The translations under genes and the position numbers were made by a program. This document shows positions 20,630 through 31,670 of a stretch of DNA of 64,000 bases, piece after piece; position 1 is the stretch's first letter; each line of letters begins with the position of its first letter. Location of the stretch: the NCBI GenBank assembly GCA_030247885.1, contig JAPDRO010000001.1:2418001-2482000 (forward strand). The letters run 5' to 3'. The notes below the pieces were generated by a model that saw only the letters and a list, made by a program, of their open reading frames with translations, ran no database searches and was not told where the DNA came from. The DNA comes from Taxawa tesnikishii (nom. ined.). Lineage: Eukaryota > Ascomycota > Dothideomycetes > Dothideales.

Positions 20630-22564
20630 ATGGCCACCACTTCAAATCTCCTAGAGCGTGTGCAGTCTCATCTACAAACACTGCAGGGGGATCCATCTAC
20701 CGACCTGGATGAACGACTTTTCGAGTCTTGCACCCTGGCACTGCCTCAGAGTCTCTCGAAAGACCAGTCCATCTCGCTCATACAACAGCTATCCTCATTG
20801 TTGCCCACCCTCCAGACGGATCCTACACCCGCTATCAATTTCCTTGTCCCTCTTTTACAACCATTCAGCTTCTCAGACATCTCGTCACTAGGGCCTGTTG
20901 ATTTCACGGCTGGCCTCGATGTCCGAGCAGTACCCTATAACCGGCTCATGCTGGCGATCTTACAAAAAGCCACCTCAAGTCCTAGTGACGCCGCCACGGT
21001 GGCCGCTCAGCCCGAGGTTGCGTCAGCACTGATCAAGTTGTGGTTGACCACGCAAGACGCTGGTATAGCCAGTGAAGCCAGCAATGTTCTCGTTGCTTTA
21101 TTGGCGGTGGATCTCGAGCCTGAGCCAGTCACTCCGCCTGAGGGCAACGGTCAAACTTCAAAACACGGGCAGGGTCTTGTGTGGAGACGGGTGTTTAGCG
21201 ACAAGGACGTCTATGGCCTGATATTCTCAATATGTTCTCTGAAGGTGCAGGCATCTGGAACTCAGCTTACAAAGGGCCAGAAGACTCTTGCGCAAGCTCG
21301 TCTGTTGGAGTGGCTGCCCAAGATCGGAGTGCTGAATTGGCAGACCATCACTCGAAGCCACCACAGCAATGTGGAAAGCGAGTACATGCCGGGTACTGGT
21401 GCTAGTCTGCTTCAATACGCCGCTATGAACATGGTAGACGTTAAGGATGATGTGCTAATGCACAGATGTCTCATCGATTTCTTTGCCGACCTACTCAGTA
21501 CCGTCAGACAGAAGGAAGGCACTGGCTCGTTGCAGAGTTCAGTTTCATTGGAGTTCTTGATTGGCAGCGGACTCCATGCAAGAGTATCATCCCTGTTTCT
21601 CGACCCGACAAATCCACAACACGATCCGCTTGACCTGCGTTTCTTGTATGGCGCGTCTTGTAACTACATCTCGGTATATGCTTCGACATATCCAGAACAC
21701 TTCCTTGCAAGTGATTCTAGAGGACGCACACTCGCAAGGTTGAAACAGAATTTGGACTTCTCCTCAGCTCGATGGGCTCACGCAGAATCTCCCAAGAACG
21801 ATCTACACTTACTGGCGTCTCTGCCACGTGTCGCATTATTTCCCACTGGGAGTGACTGGTCATCTAGCCCGCTTTCTCTTGTCCCTTCGAGAATGACGAA
21901 TCCAGATGCGCTAAACACATTGGCCACCGTGTTCCATGGACCGCGCCGCGACGAAACCATCACTTATCCAGCAGGCTCACCAATGACCAACGATACCGAT
22001 CCTCAAACGGTATCGGAAGCAGCAGCTGCCCGCGCATTATACTTTCTCTACCTGAACTACAACCCTGGATTTTTCGAGCATTTGGTCAATCATGCAGAGA
22101 CCATTGCCTTGAAGGACCAGGCACTAGCAGCACTCAACGCTTTGACTGGGGTAATTACTGCAAACTGGCGGCTTCTACCGGAATCGACGGACGACACCTT
22201 GCCCACGGAGAACGAATTCATCTCCTGGTTGCCCAGCCCGCCAACCGCCACACCAGCATCCGGTGTTCTCGCTGTGTTGGCACCGCCCTCGCTCGAGCAC
22301 ACCTTACCGTATTTACTCCGGCCCGCACAAACGTTCTCGAACCTGGTCGGAGGACGTGGTGATCCCGAAAGTTCGGCGTACAAAGTCGCCATGGCAAAAT
22401 TCGACGCGCTAAAGGCAATGCACAATCGCCTGCAAGACCAGGTTGCCGCTGACCCAGGTCAAGGATACGAAGACATTATGGCAACACTGGCGAAACAGAT
22501 CGCCATAGGTCCATGGAACAAGCAGGCAGAGGTTGGAGGGCGGATTGCTACGCTAGAGCTGTGA
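20630..22564 (+). CDS. HSM3/PSMD5-like proteasome assembly chaperone
   Basis: Single exon, 644 residues, frame intact. The whole protein is built of predicted helices without membrane segments or a signal peptide, in the style of ARM/HEAT proteins. Fungal members of this family are annotated as DNA mismatch repair protein Hsm3, which in yeast is a chaperone of the 19S proteasome base that binds the Rpt1 C-terminus. Characteristic stretches are the start MATTSNLLERVQSHLQTLQ, the mid-region DFFADLLSTVRQ and the C-terminus GPWNKQAEVGGRIATLEL. I recognise the family by general layout rather than a sharp motif, so another ARM-like role is possible. It ends 348 bases before the convergent guanine deaminase gene. 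Confidence 0.6.
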   Translation: MATTSNLLERVQSHLQTLQGDPSTDLDERLFESCTLALPQSLSKDQSISLIQQLSSLLPTLQTDPTPAINFLVPLLQPFSFSDISSLGPVDFTAGLDVRAVPYNRLMLAILQKATSSPSDAATVAAQPEVASALIKLWLTTQDAGIASEASNVLVALLAVDLEPEPVTPPEGNGQTSKHGQGLVWRRVFSDKDVYGLIFSICSLKVQASGTQLTKGQKTLAQARLLEWLPKIGVLNWQTITRSHHSNVESEYMPGTGASLLQYAAMNMVDVKDDVLMHRCLIDFFADLLSTVRQKEGTGSLQSSVSLEFLIGSGLHARVSSLFLDPTNPQHDPLDLRFLYGASCNYISVYASTYPEHFLASDSRGRTLARLKQNLDFSSARWAHAESPKNDLHLLASLPRVALFPTGSDWSSSPLSLVPSRMTNPDALNTLATVFHGPRRDETITYPAGSPMTNDTDPQTVSEAAAARALYFLYLNYNPGFFEHLVNHAETIALKDQALAALNALTGVITANWRLLPESTDDTLPTENEFISWLPSPPTATPASGVLAVLAPPSLEHTLPYLLRPAQTFSNLVGGRGDPESSAYKVAMAKFDALKAMHNRLQDQVAADPGQGYEDIMATLAKQIAIGPWNKQAEVGGRIATLEL

Positions 22565-22912
22565 TGCATGCTGTGATGTGTAAAAGATGGTTCGAGCTGG
22601 GGGAAGAGGGAAGAAGACGTTCGTTCGTGACTGCACCTTTTTGTTGAAGGGCACAGGAAGTGAACAGTAAGGCCAGTTGGTTATGTGTACTCTTGCAGCG
22701 AAGAAGACCGGTCACACCGTGTGGAATTCCAGCGTCGGTCGGCGAGAGACAGATTCGCTCAGATACACTGTGTAAAGTTACATGTCTTTTGTTGATATGT
22801 GACGGACGGCAGACACCCCAAGTCAATATCGAACGGTTGTTGGCTGTCAAACTTGTCTCCGCGATCCAACTCGTTCTTCAAGTTGATGTGCGTTGTGCCC
22901 ATATGCCGGCAC
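22565..22912. other. Convergent 3' region
   Basis: 348 bases between two gene ends. Nothing further is seen. Confidence 0.5.
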
Positions 22913-24385
22913 CTAAGGACGAGACTCCTTAGCAAGCGGCGTGCCATGAACCAACTTTCCTTTCACCCAAACAGCTCGCGTGTTCCGGTCGTCTCCATTG
23001 TACACCCATTTCGCCACCCGGTCGCTCCAACTTTCCTTTCCGAATATGTCGACAGGGCCTTCACTGGGTAATAAGTCCCCTTCGTCGCCAACAGTTCCCA
23101 GTGCAATCATTTGTGCATCCCAATCCATACCCACCTCGAATCCTCCAATCTTGTCTTCCAATCCAACAACTTTAGCGCCACCTCTCGTCGCGAGGTACAG
23201 CGCCTCTTCTGTAGACAACTTTGCCGCATCCCCATCGGTCATAGCCACATGCCTACTGACCAAGATCGCTTGTCGGGCCTCCTCCAACACACTCGGGCTA
23301 TACCCACCGCTAACATCCGTCCCCAACCCCACCGTAATGCCCCGATCCAACAGCTCCCTCACTCTAGCGGCTCCCGACGTGATCGCCGTATTGCTCGCCG
23401 GACAATGACTGATTTTCGCATCCCTCTTCTTGATCAGACTCCTCTCCTCCTCACTCAAATGCACCGCATGCGCCAGAATAGTCTTCTCCGTCAACAACCC
23501 GGATTCATCGTACACATGCGTGTATGACTCGCTATGCGGGAACAGCTCCTTGACGAGTGCAATCTCGCCCTTGTTCTCGCTCACGTGCGTCTGCACGGGC
23601 ACGCCCGTGCGTTGGTGCAGCTTCCCCAGCTCCGCGAGGCACGCGTCCGTACACGACGGCGCGAAACGGGGCGTGATTACGGGCGTCACGAGGGAGAAGT
23701 CTGCGTCGATGGAGCGGATGTGCGCAATGCAGGCTTCCGTGTCTCGGATCGCGCTCTCGACGCTCTCGTCGCGGTAGTATTCGGGGCTCATGCGGTCCAT
23801 GCACACGCGGCCGACGAAAGCACGCTGGCCTCGTGCGAGACAGATGTCCGCGAGCAGATTTGTTGCGGGCACGTGGACGGTGGCGTAGTAACATGCGGTT
23901 GTGGTGCCGTGGGCGAGCGTGCGCGAGACGACGCGATTGTATATGCGTTGGGCGTTCGTGAGAGAACTGAAGGATGATTCCATGGGGAAGGTGTAAGTGT
24001 TGAGCCAATCCAGGAGGGTGGATTTGCCGAAGATGCCCGCGTTAGGATACTGCGAGGCGTGGATATGTGTATCTGTACAGTGTCGTTAGCCATGTCGTTC
24101 ACCGGATCACTCCTTCAGCGGTGAATGTGGCTCAGTTCAGCATAATCTCGTATTTTGCATACCTACAAAGCCTGGGAAATAAAACCCATTGTCTTTTATA
24201 CAGATGATCTCTGCATTTTCCCATCCCTGTTTCTTGGGTATCGAGTCGGAGGAGACATCCCGCTCCACGAATGCTATCTTGCCGTCTTCACCCACCCCGA
24301 TAGCGCCAGTTGGGCATATATCAAGGTCCTGCTGCGAGGCACAATGCACAAATGGCCCAACGAAGATGGCCTTGTTCAACCCCAT
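22913..24385 (-). CDS. GUD1: Guanine deaminase
   Basis: Two exons, 24385-24163 and 24072-22913, with a 90-nt intron. Splicing rebuilds PGFVDTHIHASQYPN, the first zinc-binding motif of the amidohydrolase fold, and gives 460 residues. The enzyme converts guanine to xanthine plus ammonia in the cytosol, part of purine salvage and catabolism. Further metal and catalytic residues appear in order: TTACYY region, QTHVSENKGE (His), ILAHAVHLSEEE (His and acid), and GLGTDVSGG (Asp). The start MGLNKAIFVGPFVHC is chosen because the family begins this way; an in-frame ATG at 24478 would add 31 poorly conserved residues. The frame is intact. Confidence 0.92.
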
Positions 24386-24784
24386 GTCGTTCAGACGATG
24401 GTACAGGGCTTTCAGTGAAAGCACAGTGAGAGCAGATGTAAGAGATTGAGGAGAGCGAGAAGACTTGCAGCCGGACAAGGAAACTCGATCAGCTTTCTGG
24501 AATCGGAAAAGTGCTGGGATGGACTAGAAGATATAAACAAGTATGCTTTTGGCGGATATGGATGTTTATCAGTCTCAACTCTAAAAGCTAAGGAATCGGC
24601 GTTTGTTCATTGGCTGTGGTGCGGCAGACGGCGGGCTCCGAAAACGGCAGTCTAGCCGACAAGACAAAATTGCAGTGTCGAGACATATGTGCCTTTGGTT
24701 ATTACACAGCTCTTGAGGTGTGTTATTCACAAGTCTTGACGAATGGAACGGTATCTGAATTTCTCTTTACACTCTCGCGAGGAA
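24386..24784. other. Spacer between two minus-strand genes
   Basis: About 400 bases: 3' flank of LYS2 and promoter of guanine deaminase. No gene is seen. Confidence 0.5.
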
Positions 24785-27700
24785 CTATGCCGCACCTCCT
24801 CTTCCTCCAACCTTCTCCAACGCTTCCACTTGCTCCTTGCTCAGCTTCGCCTCAGGCAGGGATTTCTTGCCCTGCTTGGTAGGCTTTGGCATGAAGCCTC
24901 TTGCAACAAGGTACGCCAGGTACACCCCCACAACATCCTCAGTCACAGCGCTACCCGCAGAGAGATCCACACCCGTACGCTCCTTGTCAGCCTTGAGGGC
25001 CGCCGCAGCGTTGCGGTCGTCGAGCTCGGGCGACTTAGTGCTTGCTGGCAGGTCGCCAGTGACCATGTGGTACAGGCCGAGCAGTGCCAACTCCTCCTTC
25101 CCTCCCGAGAGCGATTCCTCCATGTACTGCTCAATGGCACTCTTCCACTTCGAGTATTCGACCAGCGGTGCTTCGTAGCCGTAGGCTTCTAGTGCGGACA
25201 GATACTTGTTAAACGTCAAACGTGGGTGGCTGGTGACTTGGCAGGCCCTTGGTAGCGTCTCTGGTGGGTGGAAGGCAGCAGCGACAACAAGCCTGGCAAC
25301 GTGATCGACAGGTACCATGTTGATCGTGTTTGTGATGTCCGGTCGCGAGCCCACCTGGATGCAGCCCTTGAGCATGCGGATCAGGAAATCATCCGTGTTT
25401 GTCACTGCAGAGTATGTTAGTTCATCACGATCATACATTCGGTTCGAGAGAATAGAAGCACTTACCGCCAGTCTTCGGATCTCCAAGCACATAGCCTGCT
25501 CTGATGATGGAGTAGCTCAGGCCTCTCCTGCCAGCCTCCATGAGGAGTTGTTCAGAGACCCATTTGCTTTGTCCGTAGCCAGTACCCAGACCCTGTCTGC
25601 CGCCCTCCATGTCGTCCGACTCGCTGATGCCAGTTCCACCCGAGGCTGTGCTCCGCTCGGATACTTCAACGAAGTAATCAGTATCCAAAGCGCTAGTTGA
25701 GCTGACGAAGCCGATTTGCTTTGGCTTGCCGGTCGCACACAGCTTGATCGCAGAGAGCGTACTCAGTACGTTCGCCGCCTTGAGACTAGAGTATGGCTTG
25801 ACCCAGTGTACGATGGCTCCGTTGTGGATTATCACATCGGACTCCTTCGCAATACGGTCATAGACGTCTTGGTTCATACCAAGGGTCGGTTGTTGCTGCA
25901 GATCACCAACAACACATTCCAGGCTGGAAGTCCAGGAGTCTGACCAGATACCATAAGCTCGGCACGTCTGTCGGATGCGGTCGAGGGCTGCATCAGTACT
26001 CTTGGCACGAACAAGGGCTATAACCTTGTTGCCGGTAGACAACAGATCACGGAGAATGAAGGCACCAAGAAATCCCGTTGCTCCCGTAAGGAAGACGGTT
26101 TGCTGTTTGCCGCCTTGAATCTTGCCAGCACTCTCAAATTTGCTTGGCAAACCCTTGACAAGATCAGGTAAACTGTTCGCATAGTACTCTTCTTGATTAC
26201 CGGTCAGCTGGCTTCCAGCGTCAAGTCTCAAACCAACAGGATCCAGTGACTGATCAATCTCGGCAGCGAGCTGGCGGAGTGTTGGGCTGCGGGAAATAGA
26301 GCTGATGGGGATGCTGACGTCTGGCCACTTCTTACGGATCATGTTCGGCATCTGGACACCTATTATACTGTTGCCTCCAATGTCGTAGAACCCGACGTTG
26401 GCCGGAAGAGTGTCTGCTTTCTGGCCGCGGATGAAACTTGCCCAAATCTCTGCCAGAGCCTTCTCCGTCTCGGTATGCTTGGTGGTGTCATCGGAGGACG
26501 CAACCGAGGCGGCAAAAGTTCTGATTCCTCGGGGAAGGGCAGAACTCGCTTGTCGACCTTACCATTGGGGTTCAAGGGCAGACGTATCATGGGAACGAAG
26601 AGTGTGGGTACGGCATAAGCAGGCAGTTTTGCCTTGAGACGCTCTCGTGCGTCCTGAGTCAACATGTTGAACATCTTCAACCGTTCTATCATGTTGAGAT
26701 CGTTTGGGACGTGGTCGTAAGTGTCGTGCTTCTGTTCCTTCGACCATGCCAGCCACTTTTTATGTCCGGAACATAATAACTGACAAGAATATGTTCTTCG
26801 TCGTGGTTTCGCCTCACTAGAGTAACGTTCTCTCTGATCAACGGATGTTGAGACAGATGTGTGTCGATCTCGCCGAGCTCGATACGGAAGCCACGAATCT
26901 TGACTTGATCGTCTGCCCGTCCTACACACTCAACGTTGCCGCTCGGTGTGTAACGTCCCAGATCCCCAGAACGGTACATGCGATCCCTAGGACCTTTGTA
27001 AAACTTCCTCCATGGTTCCTCCTTGCCTTGGCTGGCGACCTTTTGGCGATCTTCCTCTACCCACTTAGCAGGATCCACGAACCAGTTCTGGACAAACTTA
27101 GTATTCGTGAGGTCCTTCAATTCGTCGCCAAGGTATCCTTCTGCGAGACCTCCGGCCCGGACGTAGATTTCTCCAATCTCGCCAACCTGACAAAGACGCT
27201 CTTTCTTCTCGCGGTCTACCACCAGCAGCTGCACATCAACCATACCTTGACCTGCCGGGATAACGTCTCCCATCTGATCCAGATAATTCGGATCTTCCTT
27301 TTGGCTTGGAATCTCATAGTAGCTGACAGCTCTTTGCGTCTCGGTGGTACCATACATGTTCTTAATGCGGACGTTGGGAGCCAGATCCCGTAATCTCCGG
27401 CAGTCCCGCTTGAGTAAGATATCGCCAACGAAGAAGGCGCTGTGGAGCGACTCAATCTTAGGTCCCAAGCTGCCCAGAAGAATTTGACCCATGGCCGGCG
27501 TTAGATGGGTTACAGAAATCTCGTTGTCGCTAGCCCACTTCGCCAATTTGTCAAACGTAATGTCCTCGGCCGAAGGAACAATGAGTTGGGCCCCAGGAAC
27601 AGAGGAGTAAAAATATCGCGCTGGATCGGATCATGTGCGATGCCGCTAAGCATGGAGAAGCGGTCATTCTCTGACAATCCAAATCTTTCCTTCATCCAAG

Positions 27701-28443
27701 GGAAGTAGTAAGCTAGGGAGAAATGTCTGCCCTTGACGCCCTTTGGTTTACCTTCCGAGCCAGAAGTAAAGGAAAGCGTAGGGGTGGAATCCGGGCCCAC
27801 GATTACTCCAGGAAGGCTGCCCGCTGAGGATTGTTGTTCCGAAAGACAGTCTTGACCGCTGACGGAACCTCCAGTCAAGCTACCATCGTCCTGAAGCATA
27901 AGACCAGGCACTTCTGTCCTAAGGCTTAGGTTCTCCCGAATGTAGGTTCGTACGGTGTCGGAAAGCTCTCCGGCTTCCCGAGTTGCCTTCTCAATAACCA
28001 CCAACGCTCTGGGCTTGGCCACGTCCAGGTAGATAACCTGGCGGTCCGGTGGGTATGCTGGGTCTATAACCGAGAAAGTTGCGCCGGCCTTGAGGACACC
28101 CATGACGGCCACGACGAGGTCAACGTTACGGTAGGAGTACAGCATGACAACCTCTCCACGTTGAATGCCATGCTGGACTAGATGGTGTGCCAAGACGTTA
28201 CTCGCCTCGTTGATGTGCTTGTATGTAAAAACCTGGAATACTCAGCAAGGCATATCAAAGGTCCTCAGAAGCATCAAATACCCTCTTCGGCGATCTGGAC
28301 GAGGCTGTCTCGACCACACATGTCCGCTCAGGATGCTTGGCAGCGTTTGCGGCGAAGATGTCGTGGATTGCTCCTCTGTATTCGCTCCAGTGAAGATCTG
28401 AGGTAGGATCCGGTCTAGGATCATGTCCGTTTGTAGCAGCCAT
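24785..28443 (-). CDS. LYS2: Alpha-aminoadipate reductase (A-T-R), three frame breaks, N-terminal extension not found
   Basis: Reduces L-2-aminoadipate to its semialdehyde using ATP and NADPH in fungal lysine synthesis. From the minus-strand start: adenylation domain ([68 protein letters not shown]), carrier domain with DIGGNSI whose Ser carries phosphopantetheine, and reductase domain with the NADP motif [17 protein letters not shown] and C-terminus VGGRGGA. Introns are at 28281-28233 and 25465-25405. The reading frame changes three times inside unbroken family sequence, at short homopolymers 27591-27594, 26757-26761 and 26514-26517; each fits one missing base. Family members are usually about 1400 residues with about 230 residues before the A domain. 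Those are missing here, although a coding-like frame ([20 protein letters not shown]) lies directly upstream at 28450-28560. The 5' end is therefore unsure. Confidence 0.9.
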
Positions 28444-28900
28444 TTTGGCTTGAATGAAGGACTGTATACGCTTGGAGGATCGTCCTCAATGATGGGTTTT
28501 CCAAACAACAAACGTTCGACGTGACTCCGAGTTCGGCTGGCAAATTTCTTTGCTTGCGGTTTACCTATGCGTCATTCTTCGACACAACGCCGGGTTGATT
28601 TATTGCCTCTGCTGGACTCCAGGCACTCGAGGGATTGGACAGATCAACGGACAAAATACCAATTGAAGACAGTTGATTAAGTCACTAAGGAATATTTTGC
28701 CTTGGCGCAGTTGTTTCCTATGCATATATCTGTGCATATATTGATTGTGGGGTCGCACGACCGATAAACCTGATTGACGCCATGCCTTTTCTGGTTGGCG
28801 TGTATCGAGATCATTGGTTGATGGCCGAATGCTGTGTCCCAGCCTCATACCAGGTTCACATCCAAGTTGCCGTAGCAAACGAAGATGCCACTCCAAATCC
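28444..28900. other. Upstream of LYS2 and of the RBR gene, partly coding-like
   Basis: Between 28560 and 28444 the minus strand is open and coding-like (KKFASRTRSHVERLLFG, then [19 protein letters not shown]). One extra A in the run at 28443-28446 would join it to the LYS2 frame. The remaining 300 bases show no gene content, and an upstream in-frame ATG for the plus-strand RBR gene lies at 28814. Confidence 0.35.
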
Positions 28901-30967
28901 ATGGCTTCGGCCAGCTCTACTCGAGACAGTCGCAGTGAGAACGCGCATGCCGCCGCCCGTCGGTCGCACAAACGCCGCCATGACCAGAAAGAAATAAGGG
29001 ACGGGGACGGCGATAAACCGGATGTAGAGCACCTCCGCCACGCCAGAGCCGCCTACTTCAGCAGACCTGTTGAGGACCGGATCAAGGAAGCGCGAACTGC
29101 AGCAAAGGCTGAGAGGCCCAAGGAGTCAAGGAAGCGATCAGTCGCAGCAGATGGGCGGCCCAAGGAGGCCAAGTCGCGCCACAAAGATGCTGCACAACGG
29201 GATAAATCAAAGCGCACAAGTCGGCACCGTGCTCGTCCGTCTTCAGAAGAGCTCGTGTATGGAACGAGGCAGGAGACCTCGGGTACAAGAACGTCGGAGA
29301 GCAAGACAATAACAGCTACGAGACTTGAGCACGGCGATGATGCCGCAAGGCTGGCACGTAGAGAGACGAGGAGGAAGACCCGTTCGGTCCATACGGACAG
29401 TCTAGAGGACGAGAGGGCTAGTCTGGGCTCCAGTAAATGCAAGACGACGTCAGGAGCACCAGAGTCCGGTGCGAAAGAACGGCCTTCGGTTCCTAGAGTG
29501 AGCAGAACCACTTCTATGAGGGATGCTGGTCCGGCTCAGGTCCGCCCATCTCTAAAGAGGAGCAACACAACCTCCCATGCCAAGGCACCCACAAGCCAAC
29601 CCTTGCCCGACGCAACAGCACCCCCAGAAGACGCGGCTACGTCGCCATCAAAGAAAGACCCACGCCGCCATTCCAGCTTGTTGGGCTCTCTATTCCGACA
29701 TAACTCCACACCTGCTTTGCCTCCGCGTATGGTGGACTGCCTTACTTGTGGCGCAGATGACGTTCCTATCATTCGTTCCGCGAAACTGGCCTGCGGACAC
29801 CGCATGTGCCATTCCTGTCTCAAGCGGATCTTTACTATGTCCGTCACAGATCCCGCACACATGCCTCCAAAATGCTGTACCTCCCAGCACATCCCACTTA
29901 AGCACGTCGAGCACCTCTTCAGCTTGAAGTTCAAGGTCCTCTGGAACAAGAAGTATCAGGAGTATACGACCAAGAACCGACTCTACTGTCCTGCACGTGG
30001 TTGTGGAGAGTGGATCAAACCAAGCAACATCCATAGCGATCAAGGGCGCAAGTACGGCAAATGTACCAAATGCCGGACCAAAGTATGCGCACTATGTAAC
30101 GGCAAGTGGCACGGCAGGCAACAGGAATGCCCCAAAGATGAAGAAACCGCCAAGTTCGTCGAAGTCGCCAAAGAGGAGGGGTGGCAGAAGTGCTACAACT
30201 GCAAGGCTATGGTGGAGCTCAAAGAAGGCTGTAATCACATGACGTGCCGTTGCACAGCCGAATTTTGCATGCTATGCGGAGCACAGTGGAAGACGTGCGA
30301 CTGCCCCTGGTTCAACTACCAGCCCGTGCCCGAAGGCGACCGGCTTCAGCACATGCGCATCCCAGAACCCATCAACATCATTCGGCGCCATATCTTTGGC
30401 GATCCTCAGCAAGAGCAAGAGGGACCCGCGCAACCGGCCCGGCGTCGTCCAGCACCCAACCCACGCGATCCCGCCCGCACCTATCAAGAAGAAGTCGACG
30501 CAAGGCGTGCACAGGAACGCGCTGACGAAGCGCTGGCGCGCCGTCTGCAGCTCGCCAATTTCGACGACGGGTCCGATGCCGAGCGCGCTGCTGCGCCCCG
30601 AAACGGATTCCAGGATATCTTCGGTGTGGGCAACGCTGGCCCTCACCACATGAATGACGACTTCCGGTTTGTACAAAACGGGTTAAACGTCGTCATGGCT
30701 GCGTTTGAGGACGCTGCGTTCGGCCGGCGAGGCGAGCGGAGTGCAGGCAGGAGGAGACGGGCGGACAACGATAGAGCGAACGAAGTGATGGCAAATGCAG
30801 GGCTGGCGCCTAACGCCTTTGGTGATGAGAGCGTGCTGGGCGTTGCGCCTGCTCAACCGCCGCCGGCAAGGTCGGGCGGTCCTTTGCGGGAAGATAGATT
30901 GAGAGGCGTTGGAAGGGAGCAGGGTGGAGATAGGATCCAAGGGTGGTTGCAAAGGACGGGCAGGTGA
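28901..30967 (+). CDS. RBR (RING-IBR-RING) E3 ubiquitin ligase
   Basis: Single exon. I choose ATG 28901 (MASASSTRDSRSEN), giving 688 residues; an in-frame ATG at 28814 would add 29 residues of unlikely composition. The N-terminal 270 residues are basic and Ser/Arg-rich, probably disordered. The RBR module starts at about 29735: RING1 CLTCGADDVPI...CGHRMCHSCLKRIF, then IBR (CPARGCGEWIK...CTKCRTKVCALCNGKWH), then RING2 (CYNCKAMVELKEGCNHMTC...CMLCGAQWKTCDC). In this family the Cys of GCNHMTC accepts ubiquitin from the E2 before passing it to the substrate. The C-terminal 180 residues are Arg/Pro-rich with a helical segment. The substrate is unknown. The frame is intact. Confidence 0.88.
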   Translation: MASASSTRDSRSENAHAAARRSHKRRHDQKEIRDGDGDKPDVEHLRHARAAYFSRPVEDRIKEARTAAKAERPKESRKRSVAADGRPKEAKSRHKDAAQRDKSKRTSRHRARPSSEELVYGTRQETSGTRTSESKTITATRLEHGDDAARLARRETRRKTRSVHTDSLEDERASLGSSKCKTTSGAPESGAKERPSVPRVSRTTSMRDAGPAQVRPSLKRSNTTSHAKAPTSQPLPDATAPPEDAATSPSKKDPRRHSSLLGSLFRHNSTPALPPRMVDCLTCGADDVPIIRSAKLACGHRMCHSCLKRIFTMSVTDPAHMPPKCCTSQHIPLKHVEHLFSLKFKVLWNKKYQEYTTKNRLYCPARGCGEWIKPSNIHSDQGRKYGKCTKCRTKVCALCNGKWHGRQQECPKDEETAKFVEVAKEEGWQKCYNCKAMVELKEGCNHMTCRCTAEFCMLCGAQWKTCDCPWFNYQPVPEGDRLQHMRIPEPINIIRRHIFGDPQQEQEGPAQPARRRPAPNPRDPARTYQEEVDARRAQERADEALARRLQLANFDDGSDAERAAAPRNGFQDIFGVGNAGPHHMNDDFRFVQNGLNVVMAAFEDAAFGRRGERSAGRRRRADNDRANEVMANAGLAPNAFGDESVLGVAPAQPPPARSGGPLREDRLRGVGREQGGDRIQGWLQRTGR

Positions 30968-31670
30968 ACGGTTTTCATTCTTTCTTAGTTGGTTGTACAC
31001 CAAGATACGAATTCAATGACTTACGGCTGTAATGGATGCACGTATGGCCTTTCTGTTGGATAGTCTAAAGCTACAAGTTGAAATTTCCCACTCGCATACA
31101 CTATACACTTTTTAAGCTCCATTAGCGTGTTGCTTACCTATCGAGAGTGGATGAGCTTGTTCGCTGACGGCATGAGAAAACATGGTTACAAGATGAAAGG
31201 ACGTACATTGGATCGTTGATTTGGATTGAGCACTTCATATAAAACCATGTCTAACAATGTTCACTATGGAGGCAGCCATATTGCAGGTGTGTATCAAGGT
31301 ATTGCATTGCATAGCGAGTATTACCGCAATGAAGAGCTCGACAAAGAGCAGCATTTAGCGGGGAGGAAAGTTCTCCCTATCCGCCATCACGGCCGGCACT
31401 GGCTCATTGTGCTATCTCGCTCTTTGAATCGCTTCAGAACCACGTCACAATGTCGAAAGGTATCCACTTCTGGTAACGTCTATCGGTATCTGCAAATGCA
31501 ACTTGCGTGCAGTACCATGTCCAGCTTACTTGACTGTGCGTATCCTTCTGTGTGAAGAGTCGTAGAGTCTAGGTAAGAAGGTTGTATCTGCAGGTCCAAG
31601 CGAAGAAGTCTTCGGCATGCGCAAGACAATGGAGCTGAAGTATGGGATAGCTTACCACCAGACTCGGCCC
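30968..31670. other. Convergent 3' region, no supported gene
   Basis: 703 bases between the RBR (+) and PRP4 (-) genes. A 109-codon frame at 31226 has no family content and overlaps other frames. Confidence 0.5.

Noticed and set aside
23532-24008. Arg/His-rich frames on both strands over the guanine deaminase gene
   Set aside because: Same-locus shadows with no motifs; the deaminase frame carries all catalytic residues.
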